Source: Propionibacteriaceae bacterium UBA6238
GTDB taxonomy: Bacteria; Actinomycetota; Actinomycetes; Propionibacteriales; Propionibacteriaceae
Assembly: GCA_002441465.1 (NCBI GenBank)
Contig: DJWE01000070.1
Coordinates: 1 to 20,581, forward strand
Reading direction: 5' to 3'
Length of the DNA stretch: 20,581 bases
The position numbers and the translations under genes are program-made. The notes beneath the pieces are model-generated. The model was not told the DNA's origin. It made no database searches and saw only the letters and a program-made list of their open reading frames with translations. Positions within the stretch are counted from its first letter, which is position 1, and each line of letters starts with the position of its first letter. This document shows, one piece after another, positions 1 to 8,028 of this stretch.

Positions 1-1
1 C

Positions 2-25
2 ATCCACAGGATTTGACAATTCCTC
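2..25 (+). repeat. Left copy of 24-bp inverted repeat at window ends
   Basis: The 24 bases starting ATCCACAGGATTTGAC are identical to the reverse complement of the last 24 bases of the window. Identity stops at base 26 (C here, G in the other copy). Only one base lies outside it. On this side the repeat is followed by non-coding DNA downstream of the thioredoxin gene. It could be a transposon end, an inversion breakpoint or an assembly artefact. Confidence 0.85.
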
Positions 26-83
26 CACGGTGTTGTCGGCTCCACTGTCTGGGCACCCGATACTCATCCCGCCCATTGCTGAA

Positions 84-104
84 GAGGTCAGAGGACTTGA
101 CCTC
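84..104 (-). terminator. Hairpin terminator after thioredoxin gene
   Basis: A perfect 7-bp stem (GAGGTCA at 84-90, TGACCTC at 98-104) with a 7-nt loop begins 5 bases after the thioredoxin stop codon, read on the minus strand. Only a short T-containing stretch follows, so it is a plausible but not textbook intrinsic terminator. Confidence 0.5.
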
Positions 105-109
105 ACGGA

Positions 110-535
110 TCACGCCAGGTATGGCTCAATCCAGCGCTCCAAAGCCCCCAACGGCATGGCACCGGCCTGCTGCGCCACGACCTGCCCTTCCCGCAGCAGG
201 ACCAACGTCGGGATAGATTGAACACCAAACGCAGCCTGGGTGGCAGGCGACTGGTCCACGTTGACCTTCACGAGCTTCAGCCGCCCCGCGTACTGCACCG
301 CTAGCTTCTCCAAGATCGGCGACAACTGCTTACACGGGCCGCACCACGGCGCCCACAGATCCACCAACACTGGCAGCCTCGACGAATCGCTGATACGGCC
401 GAAATCCGTGTCCTCAGCCTCAACGATCCACGGCAACGATGCCCGACACTTGGCGCATCGCGGCAGACCGGCCGCCACCGCAGGGACCCGATTACGCGCT
501 CCACAACCCGGGCAAGCGCTGATGCGAGAGTTCAT
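110..535 (-). CDS. trxC: Thioredoxin with N-terminal zinc ribbon (thioredoxin 2 type)
   Basis: Cytoplasmic dithiol-disulfide oxidoreductase of 141 residues. An N-terminal zinc ribbon is visible as two CxxC pairs (C8/C11 and C27/C30), the hallmark of thioredoxin 2 (TrxC). The thioredoxin fold follows, with the active site WCGPC (C65, C68) and the cis-proline P109 in SIPT. Length and layout match the family, so the protein looks intact. The start at 535 is supported by GGAGG five bases upstream. No partner gene lies next to it. The upstream DNA is the broken end of an IS256-type transposase gene, so the native promoter may have been replaced or may lie in the short stretch 536-598. The symbol is by family resemblance only. 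Confidence 0.88.
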   Translation of the reverse strand: MNSRISACPGCGARNRVPAVAAGLPRCAKCRASLPWIVEAEDTDFGRISDSSRLPVLVDLWAPWCGPCKQLSPILEKLAVQYAGRLKLVKVNVDQSPATQAAFGVQSIPTLVLLREGQVVAQQAGAMPLGALERWIEPYLA

Positions 536-598
536 ACTTTCCTCCGCGGCTCACGTTCGGGCCGGCCATGCACAGGCCGACTCCCACTTCAAGGATGC

Positions 599-1673
599 CC
601 TCGATCGCGTTGGTGGAACAGATGATCCGGCGGATCTCCACGTCGTAGTCCAGGAACAGCCGCGAACTCGGTCCAGGCGTTGCGCCACAACCTCGTGATG
701 GCCGGGTACGGGTCGCCCCATTTGGTGTCGAACTCGTCGAACCGCTCGCGGGCGGCGGCCTCGGTCGGGGCGGTGTACACCGGCCTCAGGTCCTTGCCCA
801 TCTCCTCCCAGTAGTGGCGGGACGCGAACCGGAACGTGTTGCGGATCAGGTGGATGATGCACGCCTGCACGGTCGCCAACGGCCAGCAGGTCGTGATCGA
901 CTCGGGCAGGCCCTTCAGCCCGTCACACAACGCGATGCACACGTCCTCGACGCCGCGGTTCTTGATCTCGGTGAGCACCCCGAGCCAGAACTTCGCTCCC
1001 TCGCCGCCGTCGCCGGCCCACAGCCCCAGGATGTCGCGCTCCCCATTGGTGCTGACCCCGATCACGACATAGATCGGCTTGTTGCGGACCTGGCCGTCGC
1101 GGACTTTCACCACCAGGGCGTCGAGGAAGATCACCGGATACACCCCCGGTCCAGGGGCCGGTTGGCCCACTCGGTCATCTCCGCGGTGACCTTGTCGACG
1201 ATCCGGGAGATGGTGTCCTTGGACACTGTCACCCCGTACACCTCAGCGAAGTGGGCGGCGATCTCCCCGGTCGTCAACCCGCGCGCGGTCAGCGACAACA
1301 CGATCTCGTCCACCCCGGTCAACCGCCGCTGCCGCTTCTTCACGATCTGAGGCTCGAACGACGACTCGGTGTCGCGTGGCACCTCGATCTCAACCGGCCC
1401 GATCTCGGTCCACACCGTCTTCGCCCGGGTCCCGTTACGCGAGTTCCCGCTGTTACGGCCGGCCGGGTCATGTTTGTCGTAGCCCAAGTGCTCGGTCATC
1501 TCCGCGTCCAACGCAGTCTCGAGCACGGTCTTCGTCAGGCGGTTGAGCAGCCCCCCAGGGCCCACCAGCTCAACGCCCTGCTCCTTGGCCTGCCGCAGCA
1601 GCTGCTCGGCCAACTCCTTGGTACCGACGATCTCCCCAGTCACAGGGTCGATCATCTCGGCAATCTCGGTCAT
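599..1673 (-). pseudogene. IS256-family transposase, two frameshifts and truncated 3' end
   Basis: Remnant of a DDE (mutator-type) transposase. The N-terminal part is clear from the start at 1673 (GAGAGGA just upstream), through TEHLGYDKHDPAGRNSGNSR, to the RPLD segment near 1146. There a G-run of five shifts the frame. The protein resumes in another frame as VYPVIFLDALVVKVRDG (catalytic Asp), IYVVIGV, GLWAGDGGEGAKFW and CDGLKGLP (second Asp). A second shift of one base near 655-663 separates TEF from FLDYDVEIRRIICSTNAIE, which holds the catalytic Glu. Homology ends directly after that, near 599, where the thioredoxin leader begins, so the C-terminal part and one IS end are missing. The other IS end probably lies between 1700 and 1740, but I cannot place it exactly. 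Inactive. Confidence 0.9.
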
Positions 1674-1740
1674 GGTCTTCCTCTCGATCAGACCAGACCA
1701 GTTCCACCGTCATTCAGACAGACCCCGGCCAGTTGCGGAC

Positions 1741-1758
1741 CCCGGGCTCCAGCCCGGG
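1741..1758 (-). terminator. GC-rich hairpin downstream of recombinase genes
   Basis: CCCGGGCT and AGCCCGGG form a perfect 8-bp stem with a 2-nt loop. It lies 54 bases past the stop codon of the recombinase at 1813, at the junction with the IS256 remnant. No T-tract follows on the minus strand, so it may be a weak terminator or part of an IS end. Confidence 0.3.
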
Positions 1759-1773
1759 TGGTTCGGTACATCC

Positions 1774-1797
1774 TCAACTCGGCATTATGCACGTGAT
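1774..1797 (+). repeat. Left inverted repeat of tandem-recombinase element
   Basis: Two blocks, TCAACTCGG (1774-1782) and TTATGCACGTGAT (1785-1797), occur inverted at 4030-4070 on the other side of the two recombinase genes. Here the blocks are 2 nt apart; in the right copy they are 19 nt apart. The second block contains the palindrome CACGTG. These are likely recombinase binding sites or element ends. Confidence 0.65.
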
Positions 1798-1812
1798 GGT
1801 CGGGGCGGGGGT

Positions 1813-3132
1813 TCATGAGGCTTCGCTTTCGGTGATGGTGGCCAGGAGGGCTCGGTAGGTACCGGCTCGGTGGTGCTGGTCCTTGGCGACGGCGTCGTCG
1901 TATTGGGCTTGCAGGGTGGGCCGGAACTCGATGCTGGTGGTGAAGAAGGTGCAGGTTTCACAGATGCACTCGAAGGCGCACTCGAGCGCGGTGGGCCGGT
2001 TGCAGCGGCCGTTGCCGAGGAGCCGGTCGTGCTCGCGGGACAGCCGGGTCATGTTCGGGCCGAGGGTGTCGGCCGGTAGCTGTCCGGCTTGGGCATAGAG
2101 GGCGTCGACTTTCTCGGTGACCGCGAAGTACTCGTCGGCGACGGTCCGGTTCGCGATCTTGGCGTAACGCAGGGTCATGTCGAGGCTGTGGTGGCCGAGC
2201 ATGGCGGCGACCGCCTCGATGCTCATGCCGCGGTTGATCGCCTGGGTGGCGAGGGTGTGGCGCAGCTGGTGGGGGTGGATGTGGCCGATCCCGGCCGTCC
2301 GGGCGGCGTGGTTCAGGATCCTGGTGACGGAGTGCCGGTCGGCGGGCCGGCCGCTTTCGCGGGGCAGGAGCAGCGGGTTGGCCGGGTCGACGTAGGTGGT
2401 CCGATAACGGTCGATGAGGTCGACCAGGTCGGGGTGCAGCGGCAGGTAGCGGTCGTCGCGGAGCTTGCCGACCGGCACGTGGAGCCAGGGCATCTCGCCG
2501 AACAGGACCACCGCGTTCGCGGGCAACGCGATGTACTCGCTGACCCTCAGCCCGGTACGGAGCAACATCTCGACGGTGACCCGGACCAGGAGCCGGTCGT
2601 CGTGGTGGGCGGCGCGGAGCAGTTTCGCGGCGGTCGGGTCATCGAGCGCTTTGGGCAGCGGGTGGTCCTGGCGGGGCAGGTCGCCGGGGAACATCGGTAC
2701 CCGGGCTGGCGCTTCGTCCCAGCCCCACTCGTCTATCCGGACGAAGAACATCCGCAGCGTCCCGAGCCGGTGAGCCAGGGTCGCGTTCGACGCCAGCTGT
2801 TGTCGTCCTGGGCGGGCGGCGAGCCACGGCTTGTATCCCTCGACGTGGGCACGTGCGACCTGGTCCAGGCTGGTGATCTCGGGATGATGCTGGTGCAGGA
2901 ACGTCGCGATCGAACGCAGCGCCTGGTCGGTGTTACGCACACTCCCCGGCCGCAGGACGGTGTCGATCTGTTCCAGGTAGCGGCGCATCGGCCCCGCCAG
3001 CCCGGGCACGGCCTCGGCCAGTTCGGGCCATTGGCACATCGGTGCCATCCCGTTGCGTTTGGTGCCGCGGCGCGCCTGCGGGCTCCCCGGCACCGGACCA
3101 GTCGGCCGGCGCTCACCCCACGGCTTCACCAC
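1813..3132 (-). CDS. Tyrosine recombinase/integrase with C-terminal Cys cluster
   Basis: Site-specific DNA recombinase of 439 residues. An N-terminal SAM-like core-binding domain (about 45-150) precedes the catalytic domain (about 160-345). All catalytic residues can be seen: R196 in TGLRVSEY, K223 in VGKLRD, H288 and R291 in HQLRH, H314 in LGHHS, and the nucleophile Y323 in LRYA. A C-terminal extension carries five cysteines (C377, C385, C389, C391, C394), possibly a metal site. The start at 3132 overlaps the end of the preceding recombinase gene by 7 bases, which implies coupled translation. It appears intact, but its usual partner is not, so activity of the pair is doubtful. Which site it acts on is unknown; the flanking inverted repeats are the obvious candidates. 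Confidence 0.9.
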   Translation of the reverse strand: MVKPWGERRPTGPVPGSPQARRGTKRNGMAPMCQWPELAEAVPGLAGPMRRYLEQIDTVLRPGSVRNTDQALRSIATFLHQHHPEITSLDQVARAHVEGYKPWLAARPGRQQLASNATLAHRLGTLRMFFVRIDEWGWDEAPARVPMFPGDLPRQDHPLPKALDDPTAAKLLRAAHHDDRLLVRVTVEMLLRTGLRVSEYIALPANAVVLFGEMPWLHVPVGKLRDDRYLPLHPDLVDLIDRYRTTYVDPANPLLLPRESGRPADRHSVTRILNHAARTAGIGHIHPHQLRHTLATQAINRGMSIEAVAAMLGHHSLDMTLRYAKIANRTVADEYFAVTEKVDALYAQAGQLPADTLGPNMTRLSREHDRLLGNGRCNRPTALECAFECICETCTFFTTSIEFRPTLQAQYDDAVAKDQHHRAGTYRALLATITESEAS

Positions 3133-3957
3133 GCACCCCTGCCGGCGAACACCTGGGCGTCGATGACCTCGGCCGCCTTGCGGTATTGCGAGGCGAGCCA
3201 GTCATCGGCCAGGTGCAAATAGATCCTGGTGGTCTCGATCGATGCGTGCCCGGCCTGGGCCTGCACCGCTTCCAGCGCCATCCCCGCTTCCCGGAGGCGG
3301 GTCAGGCAGGTGTGGCGCAACTCATGGCAGGTCGCGTGCGACAACCCGGCCCGAAGCCGGGCACCGGTGAGGACCTCATCCAGGCCCCGGACCGACAACG
3401 GCCCGCCCCGGTGAGGCCCTTTCAACACCACGAACACGGTATCGCTGGCCGCGCCGGCGGGCCTCTCGGTTTCGAGGTAGGCGGCGAGCTCGGTGAAGAA
3501 CCTCGGCGAAACCGGGACCAGGCGTTGACGGCCGCCCTTGCCGTCACGGATGAACAGCCGGCGCTCAGCGACCCGGAGGTCCTCCATCCGCAGGCCGAGC
3601 ACCTCGCAGCGCCGGAGGCCGCCCAGCACCATCGCTGCGACCATCGCCCGGTCCCGGTGGCTCCGTAACGCCTGGGTCAGCGCATCCACCTCGGCCGGGG
3701 TGAGGATCCTGGGCAGCTGGCGGACCCTGCGGGTCAACGGCACGCCCTGTCGGGGCCGCTGCCGTTCACGCCGGGTCGGCAACCCCCGCGGCACCGCCCA
3801 CCACCGAGAAGAACACCCTCAGGTCGTACCCGGCGGCGAGCACCGAGTTCGGCCGGGCCCGACCCGCCAGGAACTCCAGATAGTCAGCCACCAACGGCTC
3901 GTCATCGCCAGCAATCCGCCGCCCCGCAGCAGCAGCCGCGTTCACACCCAGGATCAC
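3126..3957 (-). pseudogene. Tyrosine recombinase with internal deletion in DNA-binding domain
   Basis: First gene of the recombinase pair. The N-terminal piece (GTG start at 3957, or possibly 3945) ends with YLEFLAGRARPNSV and LRVFFSVV, the first part of a core-binding domain. Near 3785-3795 the frame changes and the sequence resumes at VPRGLPTRRE, which normally sits roughly 80 residues further on in this family. The missing part is the rest of the DNA-binding domain and the linker. The catalytic domain is complete: GLRRCEVLGL (Arg), GKGGRQR (Lys), HELRHT (His/Arg), AGHAS (His), TRIYLH (Tyr). The downstream 222-residue frame could still be translated from a GTG or ATG near 3794, giving a catalytic-domain-only protein. 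The deletion size is inferred from family knowledge, not measured. Confidence 0.8.
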
Positions 3958-4029
3958 CTCAACATCCCCCGTCCAGCCGACCGGAACGCCGACGGGACCA
4001 TCGAAACCACCAGTGGAGAACGGGACAAG

Positions 4030-4070
4030 ATCACGTGCATAACAAGCAGATCCGGATGGATCCGAGTTGA
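4030..4070 (-). repeat. Right inverted repeat of tandem-recombinase element
   Basis: This holds the reverse complements of the two left-end blocks: TTATGCACGTGAT (as its complement at 4030-4042) and TCAACTCGG (4062-4070), separated by 19 nt instead of 2. The spacer contains a small inverted repeat (GATCC/GGATC). The rest of 3958-4126 shows nothing else recognisable. Confidence 0.65.
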
Positions 4071-4126
4071 CGGCAGACCGACGGCGAGCTTGCTCGGCAT
4101 GGAGTTCGCGACGGCGCCGAGCTGGT

Positions 4127-5654
4127 TCACCGAGCGATCCCGCGACTGGGGGGCGTCAGAGCCGTCGGCGATCTGGGCCGTGGGGATCTATTCGGGGCTG
4201 AGACGGTCTCCCATCGCGGTCCCTGGCCTGGCGTTGCCGCCGTGCTGGTCCCCGGCGGGTGGTGGAGCTGGTCGAGTGCGGTCTCCAGGGCTCGCCCAGC
4301 CTGTGTGCAAGCGTCGAGCAACGCCTCGCCGGCGCGGGTTGCGGGGTGGGGCACCCAGTCGGAGCGGCTGGCTCCGGGATGGTGGGTGAGGTAGGTCGGC
4401 CCGAGAGCCTCAACGCTGATCCAGAGGTTCCTCCTGTTGATGACCTGGATCAGCGCTGACTTGTAGCACGCCGCGACCTTCTCGGCAGCGCGCAGCGCGG
4501 CGCGCATCGCTGCTTGCCGCGACGGGGCTCCTGGGTGCCCGAGTCGGTGTGTGGCGAGTGCTTGGTCGAGGTCTTGCGATCGGTGGCGCAGTTCGGTGGT
4601 GCGGCCGCCGAGCCGAATCTCGGGTGGCCAGTCGGCGGCACGCTGCCATGCCTGGGACGCCTTGGTGAGTGCCGCTGATGCTGCGACTCCGAAGGGCCGC
4701 TCGCCCGTCGGTTCAGCGAATGTGGCTGCTGCAGTGCTGCAGATGGTGGCGATCGTGGCCGCCGTGCGTTGGAAGGCGTACGACGTCACCCGGGTCGGGC
4801 TGTGCAGGATCTCGATCGCGGCTTCGGCCCACCGAGCGACCGCCTGGTCAAGGCCGCCGGGACTCTGTCCGAGCGCGAGCAGCCCGATCGGCTCGTGGAG
4901 ATCTCCTTGCGGGACGTAGGAGGCCGCATTGGTAGCGTCAGCGAGATCACGAATCAGTGCCGGACCCGAGAAGGCCTGGTCGACGGGACAGGCAGCAAGG
5001 CTGACCGTTGCGACGTGGTGCAGTGTGGCAAGGACTTGGGAGCGCAGTTGCCCTCGGTCAGCATGTCCGGTGTTCCTCACGGACTCCGGGTTGGCGTTCA
5101 GGGTGTCGGCGAGAACCCCCAAGGTGTAGCCGATTGTTGTGATAGGGGAGTTGACGGGTTCCTCTGCGGGCTCGGCCTTCGGCATTGCTTGCAGGATCGT
5201 CATCACGTCCGGTGGGGGGTCAATCAGGGCCAGGATTCGGATCGCGTTTCCGACCACGCGGCTGAGTCCGGAAATCTCGGTCGTGGACGGCATGGACGGT
5301 TGTGCGCTCAGGTCGAGGGTCCGGTCGTGGAGCGCGGCGAGAAGCGCGTTAACGGCGGCCACGGTCGCCTGCCTGGACGAGGACCGTCTGGAGGGCGGGC
5401 CAGATCTTGGATGGCACGATGTCGGGCCGCCGGCCGAGGAGCCGGCCCGCCGTAGCCAGGGAGTCGGCCGCGGTCTCCGCGGCAGGCACAAAGGCCGGTT
5501 CGATGTCGAGTTCTTCGAGGAGGTTCTCGATGTCGAGGATCTGGCTGGCGAGCGCCAGCGCCTGCCCGGTCGGGTCGGGCTCGGCCAGCAGCTGGTGGGC
5601 TGCGTGGCGGAGGTGCCCGAGGGCATCGGCGAGATCATGCTTCGCGTCCGGCAT
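4127..5654 (-). pseudogene. Unknown helical protein next to ardC, frameshifted by 4-bp duplication
   Basis: I do not recognise the family. The start at 5654 follows the ArdC stop by 5 bases, so the two genes form an operon. The first 95 residues (MPDAKHDLADALGHL... to TVLVQA) are predicted helical and rich in Ala/Leu. The frame then runs into a stop at 5349. The continuation lies in another frame, from TVAAVNALLAALHDR to the stop at 4127. At 5367-5375 the tetranucleotide CCTG/GCCT is tandemly repeated. Removing one 4-bp unit joins both parts into a single frame of 507 residues. The rest is again Ala-rich helical sequence without membrane segments or a known motif. It may be an inactivating mutation, phase variation or a sequencing error. 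Upstream of the join, the long frame read through to 5638 is a shadow. Confidence 0.75.
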
Positions 5655-5659
5655 GGGTT

Positions 5660-6748
5660 CTACCTCGCCAGCCTCGGCCCGCTGCGTCCGCGGGATCGGC
5701 TTGCGGAGGCCAGGACCTCGCCGCGGGGGCGTCCCGTAGCGGTCACGGTCTCCCACACCCGGGGTGACGGCCGGACGACGGGCGTGATGGCCTCGCCAAT
5801 CGGCATGTCGTCGATCGGCTCACTGGGGGTTTGGGTGTGGGTGAGGATGCGGTGGGCGGCGGCGATGACGCGCTCGCCGGTGGTTCTGATGATCTCGTCG
5901 AGGCTGCGGAGGTCGTGGTCGCGTCCGGCGGCTTCGATTGCCCAGCCGGCGACGTAGTTGAAGGTGTACTGGCTTGCGTCGAGTCCGTGCGCCTGGGTGA
6001 CGAGGTAGGCGGTTGACTCGGCGATCACCTCGAGGACGCCGCGGCAGTGCTGGCTTCCATAGGTGGCAATGTCGGCCGTGTCCATGGTGAGCGCGTGGGC
6101 GGCTTCGTGGCACAGCGTGCGTACCGACTGCGCGTCGTCGACGTCGGCCCGGACCCGGACCTCCTTGGTGGCGAAGTTCGTGTAACCGTTCGCGCCGCCG
6201 CAGTCGCCGCGGGTGAGGCTGAAGCCCTCGGCGGCGACGAGCCGGGCGAGGGAGTCCCAAAGCCCTGGTGGTGCCTGGCCGGCGAGCAGGGAGGGTTGTG
6301 GACGTTCGGTCTGGGGTGGCGGGTCGACCTGGCTGGCATCGAACACGTGCGCGACACGTACTCCGGTCATCTGGCGGCGCGTGATCGGCCGGCCATTGGT
6401 GTCGAGGACGGCGTTGCCATTGGCGTCCTCGAATGGCAGCAGTCGGGTGACGGGTGCGAGGATCGGGATCGACTTCTCCCCGCGGCGTACCTGGTGTCCC
6501 TTGGCCAGCCAGGTCCGGTAGCCAGCCACCAAAGTGGCGTCTGGCTTGGCCATATAGATCAAGCAAGAATTCGAGAACGAGTACTGGTGGAAGCCGCTGG
6601 CGAACTTCAGCCAGCGCTGCCAAGCGTCTCGGTCGTCGAAGGTGGCCAGCTTCGCGGCGAGATCGCGGTGCATCTGCTCGATGGCTTCCCTGCGGCTGGC
6701 CTCGGCAGCCTCGCGCTGCTGCGGCGTGTGCTTGTCAGACTTCGGCAT
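5660..6748 (-). CDS. ardC: ArdC-like antirestriction protein with zinc-metallopeptidase domain
   Basis: Protein of 362 residues with the two-domain plan of ArdC. The N-terminal part (about 20-140: FHQYSFSNSCLIYM, YRTWLAKGHQVRRGEKSI) matches the single-stranded-DNA-binding antirestriction domain. The second part (about 160-305) is a metallopeptidase-like domain with HEAAH (H214, E215, H218) and a downstream Glu in VLEVIAESTAYLV (E240 or E244) as a third zinc ligand. ArdC proteins are carried by conjugative plasmids and protect incoming single-stranded DNA in the recipient. That fits its place beside a relaxase gene. The C-terminal 50 residues are basic and low in complexity. The start at 6748 is followed by a lysine-rich hydrophilic N-terminus. 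It is preceded by a copy of the shared 33-bp element and transcribed with the unknown gene 5 bases downstream. Confidence 0.9.
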   Translation of the reverse strand: MPKSDKHTPQQREAAEASRREAIEQMHRDLAAKLATFDDRDAWQRWLKFASGFHQYSFSNSCLIYMAKPDATLVAGYRTWLAKGHQVRRGEKSIPILAPVTRLLPFEDANGNAVLDTNGRPITRRQMTGVRVAHVFDASQVDPPPQTERPQPSLLAGQAPPGLWDSLARLVAAEGFSLTRGDCGGANGYTNFATKEVRVRADVDDAQSVRTLCHEAAHALTMDTADIATYGSQHCRGVLEVIAESTAYLVTQAHGLDASQYTFNYVAGWAIEAAGRDHDLRSLDEIIRTTGERVIAAAHRILTHTQTPSEPIDDMPIGEAITPVVRPSPRVWETVTATGRPRGEVLASASRSRGRSGPRLAR

Positions 6749-6778
6749 CGCTGTCCCCCGGGTTGATGGGCTTCTAAC

Positions 6779-6811
6779 CCACTAAGCCGAAAACGGGGGT
6801 GCGATCCGGAC
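6779..6811 (-). promoter_or_regulatory. Shared 33-bp promoter/operator element, copy A (ardC)
   Basis: Read toward ardC it begins GTCCGGATCG and ends TTTTCGGCTTAGTGG. Both blocks recur upstream of the other two transcription units, with a variable centre. It ends about 30 bases before the ardC start. The two constant blocks are spaced like the -35 and -10 parts of a promoter, but neither resembles the usual housekeeping consensus. Confidence 0.65.
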
Positions 6812-6813
6812 AG

Positions 6814-6836
6814 CCGGGAGAAGATCTGCCTCCCGG
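6814..6836 (-). terminator. Hairpin after the four-gene operon
   Basis: CCGGGAG (6814-6820) and CTCCCGG (6830-6836) form a 7-bp stem with a 9-nt loop, some 65 bases past the stop at 6902 and directly before the ardC promoter element. No T-run follows. Termination of the upstream operon is plausible but unproven. The rest of 6837-6901 shows only a weaker 5-bp stem. Confidence 0.35.
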
Positions 6837-6901
6837 GGCCGCACGTCGGCCGACCGGGGCGAGGGCCCGAGGCGTCCGGCACCCCGTGGGGTCTGGACGG
6901 T

Positions 6902-7540
6902 TCAGCCTGGAGGCGGGGCGGCCGGCTCGCGGCGGAGGTCGTAGATACGACGGGCGATGAAGTCGCGGCGGGTGTCGTTGACGAGCTTCAGGCCGGGCAT
7001 GTCGTCCAGGTAGAGCCGGCTTAGCTTCGGGACTCGAGTTTCGGTGACGATGACGACCTGGAGCCGGTCGGCTTCGCTGGCCAGGTGGTCGAAGACGCGC
7101 CGGCGGAACGGGGCGGCGAGGCCGCGCCCGCGGTGGGCGGCGACGTGGTCGGAGAGCAGCCACGCACCCTCAGGGGTGGGATGGACGATCATGGTGGCGG
7201 TGGCGTCGAAGTAGCCGACCACCCAGCCCTGGCGACACCAGCGTCGAATGCTCCACCGAATGCCGAACGGCAGCAGGGCAAGCGGGACGAGGAACACGAC
7301 AACCGTGGCGATGACCGCTCGCATCGGGTCGAGGGGTAGCCCGTACGGCAGCCCGCCGACGAGCCAGAGTCCCCCGACCAGGAGTGCCGCGGCGGCGACA
7401 TAGGCCAGGAGCCCGGGATCCAGCTGTCGCCGGGACAAGCGTCCGAGGAGGCGGACGGTGGTCCGCGTCAGGGGCTCGGTTCCGGGCAGGGGCGAGGGTT
7501 GCGGCGGGAGCGGCGCTTGGTGGCGGGGTGGTGTCACCAT
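6902..7540 (-). CDS. Two-TM membrane protein with GNAT-like C-terminal domain
   Basis: Protein of 212 residues, last of four tightly packed genes. A proline-rich N-terminus (1-25) precedes two hydrophobic segments (about 43-62 and 74-92), then a soluble domain (about 105-190). This domain has the order of a GNAT acetyltransferase: beta-strands around GWVVGYFDATATMIVHP, then WLLSDHVAAHRGRGLAAPFR with the acetyl-CoA-binding pattern RGRGLA (138-142), then VVIVTETR and a C-terminal PGLKLV. The GNAT assignment rests on this pattern alone; it could be a non-catalytic relative. The start at 7540 lies 17 bases after the preceding stop and has no clear ribosome site, suggesting coupled translation. 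Substrate unknown. Confidence 0.7.
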   Translation of the reverse strand: MVTPPRHQAPLPPQPSPLPGTEPLTRTTVRLLGRLSRRQLDPGLLAYVAAAALLVGGLWLVGGLPYGLPLDPMRAVIATVVVFLVPLALLPFGIRWSIRRWCRQGWVVGYFDATATMIVHPTPEGAWLLSDHVAAHRGRGLAAPFRRRVFDHLASEADRLQVVIVTETRVPKLSRLYLDDMPGLKLVNDTRRDFIARRIYDLRREPAAPPPG

Positions 7541-7557
7541 GGAACGACTGTGCCCGC

Positions 7558-8028
7558 CTATCCGGGTTCAGGCCATGGGTAAAGACTGCCGAGCCTGCTG
7601 AAGCTCAACCGGGTGCCGTCACTTGCCCGGTAGCGGCCTTCCGGATCGGGCCCGAGCGGGACGCTGTGTTCGTGGCTGCCGCTGGCGTGCGCGATCGCGG
7701 CCAGGACCAGCTGGACATGGTCGCGATCCAGCCCGGGAATGTCCTGGTACAGGTTGACCGGTCTCCCGCCGAGCAGGGCCGCGGCGATGCGCAGCAGTCG
7801 GGTCTCGCCACCAGAGTAGGCGGCCAGGGCGTCCTCGGTGAGCTGGTCGACATCAACCCACCACCATCCCGGATCCTCACCGGCCCGGATCCAGGGCAGG
7901 ACACTGCTGGCGAAACGACCGCCGCTGGTACGGATCAGCAGTTCGACGCCCGCCTCGAGCGGATAGATCCCTTTCGCCCAGACCCGCAAGCCTGATGCGG
8001 TCTGCTCCACCGTGGCGTTCATCGACAT
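7558..8028 (-). CDS. Hypothetical protein of the membrane-protein operon
   Basis: Unrecognised soluble protein of 156 residues (154 if the second ATG at 8022 is used). The ATG at 8022 overlaps the stop of the preceding gene in the ATGA arrangement. The ATG at 8028 has the purine-rich GAAG about five bases upstream. Either way the genes overlap and are probably translationally coupled. Visible features are a Trp-rich patch (GWWWVDVD, about 54-61), an acidic LDRDHVQLVLAAIAH helix and a Pro/Trp C-terminus. There is no signal peptide or membrane segment. The overlap with the M48-like membrane protein gene suggests that the two products act together. Confidence 0.75.
   Translation of the reverse strand: MSMNATVEQTASGLRVWAKGIYPLEAGVELLIRTSGGRFASSVLPWIRAGEDPGWWWVDVDQLTEDALAAYSGGETRLLRIAAALLGGRPVNLYQDIPGLDRDHVQLVLAAIAHASGSHEHSVPLGPDPEGRYRASDGTRLSFSRLGSLYPWPEPG

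Larger units (their letters stand above)
1774..4070 (-). mobile_element. Tandem tyrosine-recombinase element with inverted ends
   Basis: Two adjacent tyrosine recombinase genes sharing a short overlap are bracketed by an inverted repeat of 13 + 9 bp. Nothing else is encoded inside. This resembles self-contained tandem-recombinase elements (compare Tn554-type tnpA/tnpB and RIT elements). Only two genes are present and one is damaged. The outer limits are set by the repeat blocks and are approximate. No target duplication was identified. Confidence 0.55.

Noticed and set aside
2089..3222. 377-codon plus-strand open frame over the recombinase genes
   Set aside because: Antisense shadow of the intact recombinase, whose catalytic motifs are complete on the minus strand.
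5380..5638. N-terminal 86 codons of the long frame ending at 4127
   Set aside because: Ser/Arg/Pro-rich shadow. The true N-terminus is in the other frame, starting at 5654, and joins after removing a 4-bp duplication.
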